64,000 bases of DNA from Mangrovibacter phragmitis (lineage in GTDB: Bacteria; Pseudomonadota; Gammaproteobacteria; Enterobacterales; Enterobacteriaceae): contig NZ_LYRP01000001.1 of NCBI RefSeq assembly GCF_001655675.1, forward strand, positions 682,001 to 746,000, in the 5' to 3' direction. This document shows, piece by piece, positions 9,141-17,425 of this stretch. Position 1 is the first letter of the stretch; each line of letters begins with the position of its first letter. The notes under the pieces are model-generated. The model saw nothing but the letters and a program-made list of their open reading frames with translations, was not told the origin of the DNA and made no database searches. Position numbers and translations under genes: made by a program.

Positions 9141-9216
9141 TCCTCTGTAGTTCAGTCGGTAGAACGGCGGACTGTTAATCCGTATGTCACTGGTTCGAGT
9201 CCAGTCAGAGGAGCCA
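9141..9216 (+). tRNA. tRNA-Asn (anticodon GTT)
   Basis: A 76-nt tRNA with a 7-bp acceptor stem (TCCTCTG / CAGAGGA), anticodon loop ctGTTaa, T-loop GGTTCGAGTCC and encoded 3' GCCA. Asn-tRNA genes beside yeeO-type pumps are known integration sites for islands such as the yersiniabactin HPI. The accessory block that follows fits that role, although no integrase or second att copy was found. Confidence 0.97.
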
Positions 9217-9224
9217 AATTTAAG

Positions 9225-9252
9225 AAGCCTGCTTACGAGCAGGCTTTTTGCT
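9225..9252 (+). terminator. Intrinsic terminator of tRNA-Asn
   Basis: AAGCCTGC and GCAGGCTT form an 8-bp stem with a 6-nt loop, followed by TTTGCTTTT, directly after the tRNA. Confidence 0.85.
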
Positions 9253-9269
9253 TTTGTGCGTCCCTGATG

Positions 9270-9602
9270 TTAACTCAGAATTGCATCCAGCCTGGCAAGC
9301 ACCTCATTTACAACGGCGCCAGGTATGCGTTCCAGCCGCATGCCGTTCCGGGCAGCCATATCAATGGTTCTGGGCTGGTCGCAGCGAATAACGCCCGTTG
9401 TTTTTGTCCCCGCCCCTTCCAGTGAAACGGTGAAACCCGCTGTACGTGCAAAGTTTCCGCCGCTGGTGACGGGAACCACTACCGGTAGCCGGGCCAGCTT
9501 GTTAAACGACGCCTTCGATACGATGAGTACCGGACATTTTCCACTTTGCTCATGGCCAGCAATCGGATCCAGTGAAACAAGCCAGATTTCCCCTCTGTCC
9601 AT
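9270..9602 (-). CDS. Type II toxin, MazF/PemK (ChpB-like) endoribonuclease
   Basis: 110 residues, the standard size for a PemK/MazF-fold mRNA interferase. The family signature RGEIWLVSLDP...GHEQSGKCPVLIVS is at the N-terminus, and the middle has VVVPVTSG and GVIRCDQPRTID. It cleaves mRNA when its antitoxin is lost. The start codon directly follows the stop of the antitoxin gene with no gap, so the two are co-translated. It is the first protein-coding gene after the tRNA-Asn terminator and may stabilise the island. Confidence 0.92.
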   Translation of the reverse strand: MDRGEIWLVSLDPIAGHEQSGKCPVLIVSKASFNKLARLPVVVPVTSGGNFARTAGFTVSLEGAGTKTTGVIRCDQPRTIDMAARNGMRLERIPGAVVNEVLARLDAILS

Positions 9603-9860
9603 TTACAGGATCTCCTTGCCTACCGCAGGCGCATCAATCCATTCCCGCTCCTCTTCGCTCATTTCAGCGTGCGGATCGCACTGTGCCAGCAGCTCCTCAA
9701 GCGAATAATGAGGCCGTTTCTGGGGTTCAATAATCAGGCAGCCATTATTAATGGTCATGCCGACTTCGCTGTCCGTCGATAGCTCCAGCGTTTTCAGCAC
9801 GGCGGGTGGAACCGCAAGCATGATGGATCCGCCAACCTTTTTCAGGCGAGTTTTATACAT
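9603..9860 (-). CDS. Type II antitoxin, MazE/ChpS-like (SpoVT-AbrB fold)
   Basis: 85-residue antitoxin: an N-terminal AbrB-type DNA-binding region (RLKKVGGSIMLAVPPAVL) and an acidic C-terminal tail (YSLEELLAQCDPHAEM, SEEEREWID) that would wrap the toxin. The start MYKTRL has a strong GGAGGTG five bases upstream, which rules out the longer in-frame extension to 10121. It precedes and presumably represses its own operon. Confidence 0.9.
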   Translation of the reverse strand: MYKTRLKKVGGSIMLAVPPAVLKTLELSTDSEVGMTINNGCLIIEPQKRPHYSLEELLAQCDPHAEMSEEEREWIDAPAVGKEIL

Positions 9861-9876
9861 AGTGCACCTCCGAATA

Positions 9877-9892
9877 TTATATTTTAATATAA
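9877..9892. promoter_or_regulatory. AT-rich inverted repeat at the toxin-antitoxin promoter
   Basis: TTATAT-TTTA-ATATAA lies 17 bp ahead of the antitoxin start. It overlaps a plausible minus-strand -10 and is the natural site for autorepression by the antitoxin-toxin complex. Confidence 0.45.
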
Positions 9893-10062
9893 CATTTATG
9901 GCGGGAGGTGCGCTATTATTCACCAGATTCATGGTGATTTCCTTTTCGTAATGAAGTGTGCAGAAAGCCGTTATCCATCGAAGGACGGTACAGGTACAGG
10001 TGGGAACGAAGTGCGTAACTAAGAAGGCTGATAATAGAAAACTGTTTTTGCGGTTCAATGGA

Positions 10063-10251
10063 TTATGGCGGATAGGATAAACGGAATGCGAGGCGGCTTC
10101 CGGCCCCGCCTGCCATCTCACCCAGTTTTACCGCCCATGTTCCTGGCGTAATGGCTCTTCCCCCTACCAGCCCAAGAACGCTGGCACCTTTAACAGCCAC
10201 CTGAGCATTAGCAGCACTTGTTGCTGCACCCGTTGCCCGCTGATATATCAT
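10063..10251 (-). other. Small Ala/Gly-rich frame, possible bacteriocin/effector remnant
   Basis: A 62-codon frame lies just downstream of the immunity gene. It reads as a low-complexity Ala/Gly/Val-rich linker (GAATSAANAQVAVKGASVL, then GGAGSRLAFRLSYPP). This resembles the flexible region between the PAAR domain and the nuclease domain of pyocin-like effectors. It may be another fragment of the broken DNase gene nearby, but the likeness is only compositional. Confidence 0.3.
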
Positions 10252-10266
10252 CTATGTAACATGAAG

Positions 10267-10512
10267 CTAATTTTTAAAGCCAGGCTTCCCATTCCTTTGA
10301 CGCCATTGCTGGATCTTTTCTGCTATGGCTTCTGGCGTAGGCTGTTCGCCCGACTCGGGATAATAAATCAAATCCGATCCTGCTGGATGTTCTGACAACT
10401 CTATGAAACGCTCCAAAAGCTCGTCCTGATACGCTTCTGAACCTACATCGCTAATGATCTCTGCAATCAATGCAATGAAATCACTTTTTGAGTAATCACT
10501 GATAGTTCTCAA
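10267..10512 (-). CDS. Colicin/pyocin DNase immunity protein (Im9-like)
   Basis: 81-residue acidic four-helix immunity protein. The hallmark SEHPAGSDLIYYP (specificity and conserved helix III residues of the Im2/Im7/Im8/Im9 family) and the end QQWRQRNGKPGFK match colicin E-type immunity proteins, which bind and block HNH DNase domains. The start is TTG, with AGAGG about 9 nt upstream lying in the stop region of the preceding effector remnant. The cognate toxin is broken (next entry), so this is an orphan immunity gene that may protect against the same DNase class from neighbours. Confidence 0.9.
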   Translation of the reverse strand: MRTISDYSKSDFIALIAEIISDVGSEAYQDELLERFIELSEHPAGSDLIYYPESGEQPTPEAIAEKIQQWRQRNGKPGFKN

Positions 10513-10513
10513 A

Positions 10514-10763
10514 TTACTTACCTCTGTGAATATCTATATGTCTTCTTACCGGGTTCTGGTTGCCTGTATTTGACGGAACATTGACTCCTGAACTGTCTGG
10601 CGTCCAGATAATCGTAATACGCGGCTCTTCCTCTGTGGTGAACGTATACGCCTTCCCGTGCCCCCGCCACACCATACCAGCTCAGCGTTTCATCCCCGGT
10701 CAGTATCTTTCCCCCGCAGGTAGTCGAATCGCCCACCCGCAGGTAAAACCCCGTCGCCCCCAT
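10514..10763 (-). pseudogene. Remnant of a PAAR-domain effector with HNH DNase tail
   Basis: The 5' part, with AGGAG upstream, encodes the start of a PAAR spike domain (GFYLRVGDSTTCGGKILTGD) to about residue 38. Around 10645-10655 the sense switches to the next frame. That frame reads a pyocin-S-type linker (EEPRITIIWTPDSSGV, NVPSNTGNQNPV) joined straight to RRHIDIHRGK, the exact kind of C-terminus found on colicin E2/E9 HNH DNases. Nearly all of the nuclease domain and much of the middle are missing. The simplest reading is deletions in a type VI secretion effector gene, leaving its head, a piece of linker and its last ten residues. Confidence 0.72.
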
Positions 10764-10968
10764 TAGTCCGTTCTCCTGTTCTTAAAAACATGACCTGACC
10801 AAATACCGGAGGGAAGTTCACTGGTATATTGACGTCGCACTCCTTTTCCTTGTCATATTTGTGGTTAAACTGATGCAATACTAACCGATTTGCAGTTTGA
10901 CTTAAAATCGTTGTTTGTTATTAGGTTAAGAAAATTGGAGGCGTAGCGACACATTCAGTTTATGGCAT

Positions 10969-11136
10969 TTATGAAGTTATCATTTCTTCACTCATCTGGC
11001 TGAGTTCGGAAACGAATCCTCTGCAGTTATTGAGCATTCGTTCCCTGCCAAAATCACCTTCGATCTCTGTCAGAAAGTAATAACCGTTAGCCTTGCATGT
11101 AATTAAAATTGTGAAATTCGCCTTGCCCGGTACCAC
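10969..11136 (-). other. Possible 55-codon small ORF or 3' gene remnant
   Basis: A GTG at 11136, with AGGAG four bases upstream, opens a frame that ends FVSELSQMSEEMITS. It contains ANGYYFLTEIEGDFGRERM and reads like the C-terminal part of a small soluble protein. It lies upstream of the effector remnant in the same direction, a place where effector chaperones are often encoded. Not recognised. Confidence 0.3.
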
Positions 11137-11252
11137 TTAACTCCTGTTGATTCATTATCAGGGCTACCAGGCTCTGTCTCACATATGTGGAGTCACGAGT
11201 AATACGCAGGTAATCTAATCTATTCGGCATGAGCCAAAAAAGAGTGGACATT

Positions 11253-11672
11253 ATGACCGTTCTAAAAGAATCATATTGGAACCGTATGGTTCCTGAACTT
11301 ACCGTAACAGATTTTCCTGCTTCCCTGCGTTTCTATACCGATGTACTGGGTTTTAACATTATGATAATGCGCAGCGAACCCGATTTTGCCTACATCAGCC
11401 TTGGCGAGGCACAACTAATGATTGAACAATACCATGAGGAAGGATGGAATACGGGAGAACTCATCAGGCCGTTGGGGCGAGGGATTAATTTCCAGATAGA
11501 AGTTGATGATATTGAAAATTTAGTGGCACGTATTCTTACTCACGAAATAACTTTGTATCGGGGACTACGCGATAACCACTACAACGTCGGTGAGCATATA
11601 GCCTGCCAGCGGGAGTTTCTTGTACAAGATCCAGATGGCTACCTGTTACGCTTCAGCCAGTACTTAGAATAA
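11253..11672 (+). CDS. VOC-family (glyoxalase/bleomycin-resistance fold) protein
   Basis: 139 residues with the paired beta-alpha-beta-beta-beta modules of the vicinal-oxygen-chelate family: PELTVTDFPASLRFYTDVLG at the start and REFLVQDPDGYLLRFSQ at the end. It is close in layout to bleomycin-binding resistance proteins, which sequester the drug as dimers. An ATG at 11229 would add eight residues; the one used has GAGTGG upstream. The ligand is not known. It stands alone on the plus strand between minus-strand toxin-type genes. Confidence 0.8.
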   Translation: MTVLKESYWNRMVPELTVTDFPASLRFYTDVLGFNIMIMRSEPDFAYISLGEAQLMIEQYHEEGWNTGELIRPLGRGINFQIEVDDIENLVARILTHEITLYRGLRDNHYNVGEHIACQREFLVQDPDGYLLRFSQYLE

Positions 11673-11760
11673 AGTATCCCTGCTCATTTCTGGTCAGACA
11701 AGCACAATACATGGTCAGCGAGAAGCGGTAGCTGGAGTGCAGGAGTCATCCTGAAATAGA

Positions 11761-12048
11761 ATGGCGAGACAATTAAAGAGAGGCGCGGTGTTTACCCCAG
11801 AATTTATAAATGAAGAGCTCGGAGAGTTTATCCTTGTAGCCAACCACAACCTGGAATCCGAGGACTCTGTGCAACTCAGTATTGAGTATAATCTTGCCAG
11901 AATATCCTACGGGTTATCCCAACTTCCTGCTCACATTCGAACCTGCCAGGTTATTTATGATATCAGAGGGCAATCAATCCCTGACGCAGTTCTCGCTCTG
12001 GTCAGCCGGGCACTTGAGCATTTAGCCACTGTGGAGTTCAAACGCTGA
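11761..12048 (+). CDS. Hypothetical protein, first gene of an overlapping pair
   Basis: 95 residues, not recognised. It begins with a basic stretch (MARQLKRGAVFTPEFINEE), then a mixed alpha/beta region containing VIYDIRGQSIPDAV. Its stop overlaps the start of the next gene by one base (TGATG), so the two are translationally coupled. A toxin-domain/immunity or toxin-antitoxin module is a fair guess given the setting beside an effector wreck, but no motif proves it. The ribosome-binding site is weak. Confidence 0.55.
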   Translation: MARQLKRGAVFTPEFINEELGEFILVANHNLESEDSVQLSIEYNLARISYGLSQLPAHIRTCQVIYDIRGQSIPDAVLALVSRALEHLATVEFKR

Positions 12049-12284
12049 TGGGGCTTCAGTTAATTGTAAAAGCTGACCGTAAGAAGATAGAAAAAGTGTT
12101 GGGTTCACTCACACCAGAATGTGAAATATTCCCCATTGCGGGAGGCCATTTTGGTATTTCAATTCCTGAGCAAAGCCTCTTGTTAGTGGGTGAAGATGTC
12201 GTTTTACGCAAACTGAGACAACTAACACGTTTTGACCTCTGGCAGGGATCCTGGCACGAATCTGAGCAGCGCTGGTTATGGTGA
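12048..12284 (+). CDS. Hypothetical protein, second gene of an overlapping pair
   Basis: 78 residues, not recognised. It is a small soluble protein with a C-terminal aromatic tail rich in tryptophan (FDLWQGSWHESEQRWLW). It overlaps the preceding gene by one base and so is made with it. In a toxin-immunity reading this would be the immunity partner; that is inference from size, coupling and neighbourhood only. Confidence 0.55.
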   Translation: MGLQLIVKADRKKIEKVLGSLTPECEIFPIAGGHFGISIPEQSLLLVGEDVVLRKLRQLTRFDLWQGSWHESEQRWLW

Positions 12285-12373
12285 GTTTTTACTTTAAGCA
12301 AACAATTGAAGCCAGCCATCGCTCCCACTGCTGATTGCAGACTCCCCCGTGGCAGTGCCAGAAATGCTGCCAC

Positions 12374-12853
12374 TTAATCGAGCTGGGGCACTGGCTCACC
12401 AATGTAAGTGTGTGTGCAGCAGCGGCAAGTCACCTGAACATCCTTCCCCGTAATCGACGGATTGACCTGTTGCAGAATTCCGTTCCCATCAACAAACAGA
12501 CCTGGATAAAAGCTGCTCTCACCAATACAGACCAGTTCCCTACGCTGATGTTCATGCAATGCAACTAACCAGAATACCGGTTTGGTGGTATCAAGACGTC
12601 CACATACTTCGCTGAATATATCATCCCAGGATTTTCCAATCTGTTTGATCAGAAAGTGAAACAATGGTGTGTAGTCCCTGCCACGTTTTTGCCTGCCATG
12701 CATTGTCTCGCGCTTTGCCTGTAGCTCTTCACCCACCTTTTTACGATTACGTTCCCAGCGATACTCAGCACCAGGATTATTAGACCTATGCCGCGTAGTC
12801 GTGTTAACACTGCGATACAGCTTACTGGGCTTGTTAAGTTGATGAGTACGCAT
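12374..12853 (-). CDS. Hypothetical protein with basic N-terminus
   Basis: 159 residues, not recognised. The first ~60 residues are strongly basic (TTTRHRSNNPGAEYRWERNR). The rest looks globular (FHFLIKQIGKSWDDIFSEV) and ends with a cysteine cluster (VTCRCCTHTYIGEP). AGGGG lies 6 nt before the ATG, so translation is plausible. It is in the cluster of small orphan genes between the effector remnant and the SIR2-HerA system. Confidence 0.55.
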   Translation of the reverse strand: MRTHQLNKPSKLYRSVNTTTRHRSNNPGAEYRWERNRKKVGEELQAKRETMHGRQKRGRDYTPLFHFLIKQIGKSWDDIFSEVCGRLDTTKPVFWLVALHEHQRRELVCIGESSFYPGLFVDGNGILQQVNPSITGKDVQVTCRCCTHTYIGEPVPQLD

Positions 12854-13098
12854 AGCCTACCCCTTGCATCCATTCTTTTGTTAGTCGGTAACGCCAGCCG
12901 AAGCCAGCTTCAATAGCTTGTGGCGGCATAAACAATGTTCACGCTTAAAGCAGACTTATTCTGCTGGAATACCGCCCCACAGACAACAGCCCAAAGTCCG
13001 CCCTTGTCATAAAACAGTTAGTCCGGTACCTGCAGACTATATTCGCTACCGGCACGAAGCAGCCCACAACAACTATTCCTGATTACCAAGAATGAGAT

Positions 13099-13410
13099 TT
13101 AGTCAAATGTTGCAGATGGCTTTTCGTTCTCTGGTGACCAATAGCCACCACTGCCATGATATGTTTCAGCGCCTAATACAAACTGAGTACCGCAATGCTT
13201 ACATACAAAATGATAATCAACTATATCACCCCATATCATCTTTTCAGCACACTCATTAAAAGTATATTGGTTCCAATCATCAGTTGCTTTGGTCTCGGTC
13301 AGAATCCCTTCATTGAGCGCATGCTTTGCAATACGAATAGCCTTACGTAAGTGTTCAGGATGACGGATGACGTATTTGACACATAGATCCTGGCAGTGTT
13401 CACAACTCAT
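13099..13410 (-). CDS. Small zinc-ribbon-like hypothetical protein
   Basis: 103 residues starting MSCEHCQD, with GGAGGG 8 nt upstream; a longer frame to 13461 lacks a site. Two CxxC pairs (CEHC at the N-terminus and CKHC in the second half) suggest one bound zinc. The tail TYHGSGGYWSPENEK is distinctive, but I cannot assign a family. Size and setting would suit an immunity-type protein; this is a guess from context. Confidence 0.6.
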   Translation of the reverse strand: MSCEHCQDLCVKYVIRHPEHLRKAIRIAKHALNEGILTETKATDDWNQYTFNECAEKMIWGDIVDYHFVCKHCGTQFVLGAETYHGSGGYWSPENEKPSATFD

Positions 13411-13976
13411 CAAAAGATCCCTCCACAATAATGATTTCTTGTCTAGGTTTAACCCGCTCACACAGTATTACACATGGTAATTGTTTCCTTCCTGAAAGAC
13501 ATTAACTATGTCCGCTCTGGCATAGAGCTACCAGGCAGGAAAGGTGTCATGTCTGCTCAGAGCGAAAAGCGGAAGTTCTCACATTGGTAATGGAGCGATT
13601 CCTAACGTCAGGGTGTACTAATCAATGAAGAGCAAGTCATCTCTTTAGAATATGAGAGAAGCGAGGCTAGCGCTGGTGCTGACACCTGACCTCGAGACTG
13701 CCAAACCAATAAAAACAGTTCTGTTGAGGACTCGAACCGCTTTCCTCTTCCTCCTACGTAGAATCCCAAGAATTTATGTGCTATCCGGTTGCAACTTAGC
13801 CATGCTAAGTTAGAAAAAGCATTGAGTACCTTAGGGTTGTATCGATGATCCTCTAAGGATCTTGGAGGCTTGTAAGGTGTAAGGTTCAAAGCCAATAGTT
13901 TATTGATAGTTACACTAGTGGCTCTCGTTTTTGCCTACAAACCTATATTTTTTATACAAATAATAGAAGTGTATTT
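13411..13976. other. Gene-free stretch before the SIR2 gene
   Basis: No supported gene. It holds one copy of the related repeats discussed in the findings (TGTCCGCTCTGGCA near 13509 and an AGCGGA block near 13559). On the minus strand it has an 11-bp T-loop-like string (GGTTCGAGTCC, 13728-13738) without a tRNA around it. The AT-rich end (13920-13976) should hold the promoter of the SIR2-HerA operon. Confidence 0.5.
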
Positions 13977-15395
13977 ATGAATACTCAGAAAATTAAGGTT
14001 GGCAGTGTACCCGAAATTATTGAGCTATTACCAAACTCTAGCGAGCAGGCTGATTCTCATCCTTTCATCCTATCGGCAAACAGTGCATGGGGAGAACAGG
14101 GAGCAGAAATATCAATAGAGAGATTACGCCAAAATATCGAGCCTTGGCTAACCGCTCTCTTCCAATCCGAACATTTAAATTTATTGATAGGTGCGGGTTT
14201 AAGCACGTCTATTCAAATATCAGCTACAGATTCACCTCCAGCTGGAATGGGTTGGATCAGCGATCTAGCCGTATGTAAAAGTGAAATAGATGCATTTTCT
14301 ACTCAGGCTGCTAAAGCTGCAGGTCGCGATAACGGAAATATAGAGGATCAAATTAGAGCTATTAATGAACTTATTAAAGGACTTGAAATTCTGACTGTGT
14401 TGAATACCCCTCAACCTGAAAATCCTCCAGCTCCTCATGCTGCTTATAGAAATCTAAAAGCGGATTTAGAAATGCTCAAAGGAGAGCTTTCTCGCTGCCT
14501 GGGGGAGTTTTCAAGATCTGTGAGTGCCGGAGAATACTTGATTAAAACAGCTGAACCAAAGCGTAAAGAGGAAACTTTCAACTATCTAGTTAGCTTCTTG
14601 ATGAGCTTTGCAAGTAGGACCGCTACTCGCGATAGGCTGCATATTTTTACAACAAACTATGACCGCATTATCGAAGTAGGTGCTGAGCTTGCTGGTTTGA
14701 GACTTATAGATCGCTTTGTAGGAAGTATCGCTCCAGTGTTTCGATCTTCAAGATTGGAGGTTGATTATCACTATAATCCTCCAGGAATTCGTGGCGAACC
14801 AAGATATTTAGAAGGCGTAGCGCGTTTTACTAAGCTTCATGGCTCCCTTGATTGGCATGAACAAAATAACGCGATTAGGCGCTTTGGTTTACCTTTTGGA
14901 GCACGTTCTGTTGAACCTTTTTTAGAAGCTGAAGGCCATCAAAGCAACAGCTTTGAACAACTTATGATTTACCCTAACTCAGTAAAAGATAGAGAAACTG
15001 CCGAGTACCCTTATGTTGAGCTATTTCGAGATCTAGCCGCAGCAACTAGCCGTCCAAATAGCACATTAGTCACCTATGGCTATAGCTTTGGTGATGAGCA
15101 TATCAACAGGGTAATTGAAGACATGCTTACAGTGCCTTCGACTCATGTAGTCATAATGGCCTTCGGAGATCCGCTTGGAAGAATCATAAATTTTATTAGT
15201 AAGAGTGGAAGGAAAGCACAGATCACCCTATTAATGGGAAACCATTTAGGAGACCTCAAGACTTTAGTTGATAACTATTTACCTAAACCAGCTATTGATA
15301 AAGCATCAATAAAAATGACTGAATTGCTTAAGCAAAGAGGATTTATCCAGTCCAAAGAATTAGGTAATTCAACAGGTTCCGAGGTATCACAATGA
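13977..15395 (+). CDS. SIR2-domain NADase subunit of SIR2-HerA antiphage system
   Basis: 472 residues. The NAD-binding SIR2 motifs are in order: LLIGAGLSTS (GAGLS at 72-76), FTTNYDR (225-229), KLHGSLDWH (286-294, with the catalytic-type His) and TYGYSFGDEHIN (~367-376). In known SIR2-HerA systems this subunit assembles with the HerA hexamer and degrades NAD+ or cuts DNA upon phage infection. The gene overlaps the HerA-like gene by 4 bp (ATGA), so both are made together. Codon use is more AT-rich than in flanking core genes, consistent with transfer. Confidence 0.92.
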   Translation: MNTQKIKVGSVPEIIELLPNSSEQADSHPFILSANSAWGEQGAEISIERLRQNIEPWLTALFQSEHLNLLIGAGLSTSIQISATDSPPAGMGWISDLAVCKSEIDAFSTQAAKAAGRDNGNIEDQIRAINELIKGLEILTVLNTPQPENPPAPHAAYRNLKADLEMLKGELSRCLGEFSRSVSAGEYLIKTAEPKRKEETFNYLVSFLMSFASRTATRDRLHIFTTNYDRIIEVGAELAGLRLIDRFVGSIAPVFRSSRLEVDYHYNPPGIRGEPRYLEGVARFTKLHGSLDWHEQNNAIRRFGLPFGARSVEPFLEAEGHQSNSFEQLMIYPNSVKDRETAEYPYVELFRDLAAATSRPNSTLVTYGYSFGDEHINRVIEDMLTVPSTHVVIMAFGDPLGRIINFISKSGRKAQITLLMGNHLGDLKTLVDNYLPKPAIDKASIKMTELLKQRGFIQSKELGNSTGSEVSQ

Positions 15396-17425
15396 GTTAC
15401 TTACCAATAGAAAGATTAGAACAATTAAGAATTGGCACTGTTGGATTTGTATCACCTAATGAAATTAGAGTTTCTTTAGAGATTGACTCCCCTGATTCAG
15501 TGTCACTTCAAGGCGGTTCCCCTCGCAATTTTCCTCGAATAAATAGTTATGTACTGATCAGTAGCGATGATGGATTTCTCGTTGGACAGGTTGAGTGGAT
15601 TGCCGTAGAACACTCTCCATACCCCAAAAGAAGAGGCTTACAAGATTTTGGCTTGATAGATCTTCCTTTTCCACTTAAAAAGCTCAGTATCAATCCCGTT
15701 GGTACTTTGAGAGTCGATAGAAAAAACGAAGATTACAAGTTCACAAGAGGAACAGATGCTTTTCCTTCGGTTGGTGACTCCGTGCTCCTGCCTACTGACC
15801 GGCAATTAAAATCGATAATCGAATCAGGTGACAATAGAAGAGTAAAAATAGGGGACAGCCCCCTAGCTAACAATGCGGAAATAAAAGTGGACCCTGATAG
15901 GCTTTTTGGGCGACATATAGCTGTTTTGGGCAATACAGGTAGTGGTAAATCATGCTCGGTTGCGGGGTTAATTCAATGGTCTTTAGATGCTGTTTTACAA
16001 CAGGGACAAACTCCAAATGCGCGGTTCATAATACTTGATCCAAATGGAGAATACAGTAGGGCATTCGGTCCAGAATCAAAATACAAGGGGAAGCTATTAC
16101 GTGTAGAAGCTAACACTGGTGCTGGAGAGATAGATCTTAAAGTTCCGTCATGGTTATGGAATAGCTCTGAGTGGGGTGCTTTCACTCAAGCGAGTTCAAA
16201 AGTTCAACTTCCTTTACTACGCCGAGCTTTGAGGGCGATGAGAAATGATGTTTTATCAGAAGATGACGTGACAATCCAAGCGAAACACTTCTGCGGTATC
16301 CTCCTCGTATCCATAAGGCAATTGTCAAGCCAGGGCCAGATATATGTGAATGGCGGCCATGCCAAAGGTTTCGCTGAAAGTTTAACGTCTTGGAATAATA
16401 GCCTCTCCACATTAAACGACAAAATCGATAACAAACCTTTCGGTAATCTAATAAACACGATGAATGTGTATCTTTCCTCTCGTATAGGAATTCAATGGCC
16501 TGAAAAACCTGAAGTTTCAGATACTGATCAGTTGATTAATGAATTGAAAAATGCATATGAAACGCTTGGAGGCGATGAACAAGAACTTCTTCCAAAAAGT
16601 GAAGATGCGCCTATTCGTTTTAAAGGGGATGATTTTGTCGCATACCTCGAAGCTCTAGCTCAAGAAACAGGCACAGAGCAATTCGTTGAATTCCTTTTGA
16701 CTCGCATTCGAACAATGCTAGGTGACACCCGTATAAGTGCAGTAACAAATGATTCGGAACAGCCTATCAGTTTAACTAATTGGTTAGACACTTTTCTCGG
16801 TAAAGATGGACAAGGTTCCGTAACTGTTATCGATTTATCGCTAGTCCCTAATGAAATAATACATTTGGTAACTGCTGTAATTTCCAGAGTAACTTTTGAA
16901 GCCTTACAACGTTATCGAAGGCTTAAGGGAAAACCACTACCAACAGTTATGGTTGCAGAAGAAGCGCATACATTTATTAAACGCTACAAAGAAGATAGTG
17001 AGGGTCAGTCAGTCTCCGACGTATGCTGCAAAGTGTTTGAAAAGATCGCACGTGAAGGCAGGAAATTTGGGTTAGGTCTTGTGGTTTCTTCCCAACGCCC
17101 CTCAGAGCTATCTCCGACTGTGTTATCTCAATGTAATACTTTTTTGTTGCACAGAATTAGTAATGATAGAGATCAAGAGCAAGTCCTTAGACTTGTTCCC
17201 GATAACATGAGGGGGTTGTTGAGGGAGTTGCCATCGCTACCATCTCGGCATGCCATTCTACTAGGATGGGCTTCTGAACTTCCGGTTTTAGTTAGAATGA
17301 AAGAGCTTACTGAAAAACAAAGACCACAATCTGACGATCCTGATTTTTGGGATGTGTGGTCTAACACTACAGAAGAGCCTCGCGAAGTTAATTGGCAACC
17401 AATAGCTAATGATTGGCAAAGTTAA
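15392..17425 (+). CDS. HerA-like FtsK/DUF87 ATPase of SIR2-HerA antiphage system
   Basis: 677-residue hexameric DNA translocase. The N-terminal ~110 residues form the HAS-barrel region. Walker A GNTGSGKS is at 180-187 and Walker B TVMVAEEAH at ~518-526. A C-terminal block typical of HerA follows (LGLVVSSQRPSELSPTVLSQ, then HRISNDRDQEQV). Long inserts between the Walker motifs are normal for the family. With the SIR2 gene directly upstream (ATGA overlap) this makes a complete two-gene defence operon; no NurA-like nuclease is seen. Confidence 0.92.
   Translation: MSYLPIERLEQLRIGTVGFVSPNEIRVSLEIDSPDSVSLQGGSPRNFPRINSYVLISSDDGFLVGQVEWIAVEHSPYPKRRGLQDFGLIDLPFPLKKLSINPVGTLRVDRKNEDYKFTRGTDAFPSVGDSVLLPTDRQLKSIIESGDNRRVKIGDSPLANNAEIKVDPDRLFGRHIAVLGNTGSGKSCSVAGLIQWSLDAVLQQGQTPNARFIILDPNGEYSRAFGPESKYKGKLLRVEANTGAGEIDLKVPSWLWNSSEWGAFTQASSKVQLPLLRRALRAMRNDVLSEDDVTIQAKHFCGILLVSIRQLSSQGQIYVNGGHAKGFAESLTSWNNSLSTLNDKIDNKPFGNLINTMNVYLSSRIGIQWPEKPEVSDTDQLINELKNAYETLGGDEQELLPKSEDAPIRFKGDDFVAYLEALAQETGTEQFVEFLLTRIRTMLGDTRISAVTNDSEQPISLTNWLDTFLGKDGQGSVTVIDLSLVPNEIIHLVTAVISRVTFEALQRYRRLKGKPLPTVMVAEEAHTFIKRYKEDSEGQSVSDVCCKVFEKIAREGRKFGLGLVVSSQRPSELSPTVLSQCNTFLLHRISNDRDQEQVLRLVPDNMRGLLRELPSLPSRHAILLGWASELPVLVRMKELTEKQRPQSDDPDFWDVWSNTTEEPREVNWQPIANDWQS

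Noticed and set aside
10690..10878. 62-codon frame overlapping the start of the PAAR remnant
   Set aside because: It reads out of frame through the PAAR coding sequence and its own ribosome site. Its N-terminal part has no family likeness.
13728..13738. GGACTCGAACC, a tRNA T-loop-like string that also matches tRNA-Asn over 11 bp in inverted orientation
   Set aside because: No acceptor or anticodon arm can be folded around it, and an att duplication should be a direct repeat of the tRNA 3' end. Treated as chance or a very old remnant.
13608..13895. 95-codon minus-strand frame
   Set aside because: Composition looks non-coding, there is no ribosome site and no domain. It runs through a T-loop-like string and the stretch is better treated as intergenic.
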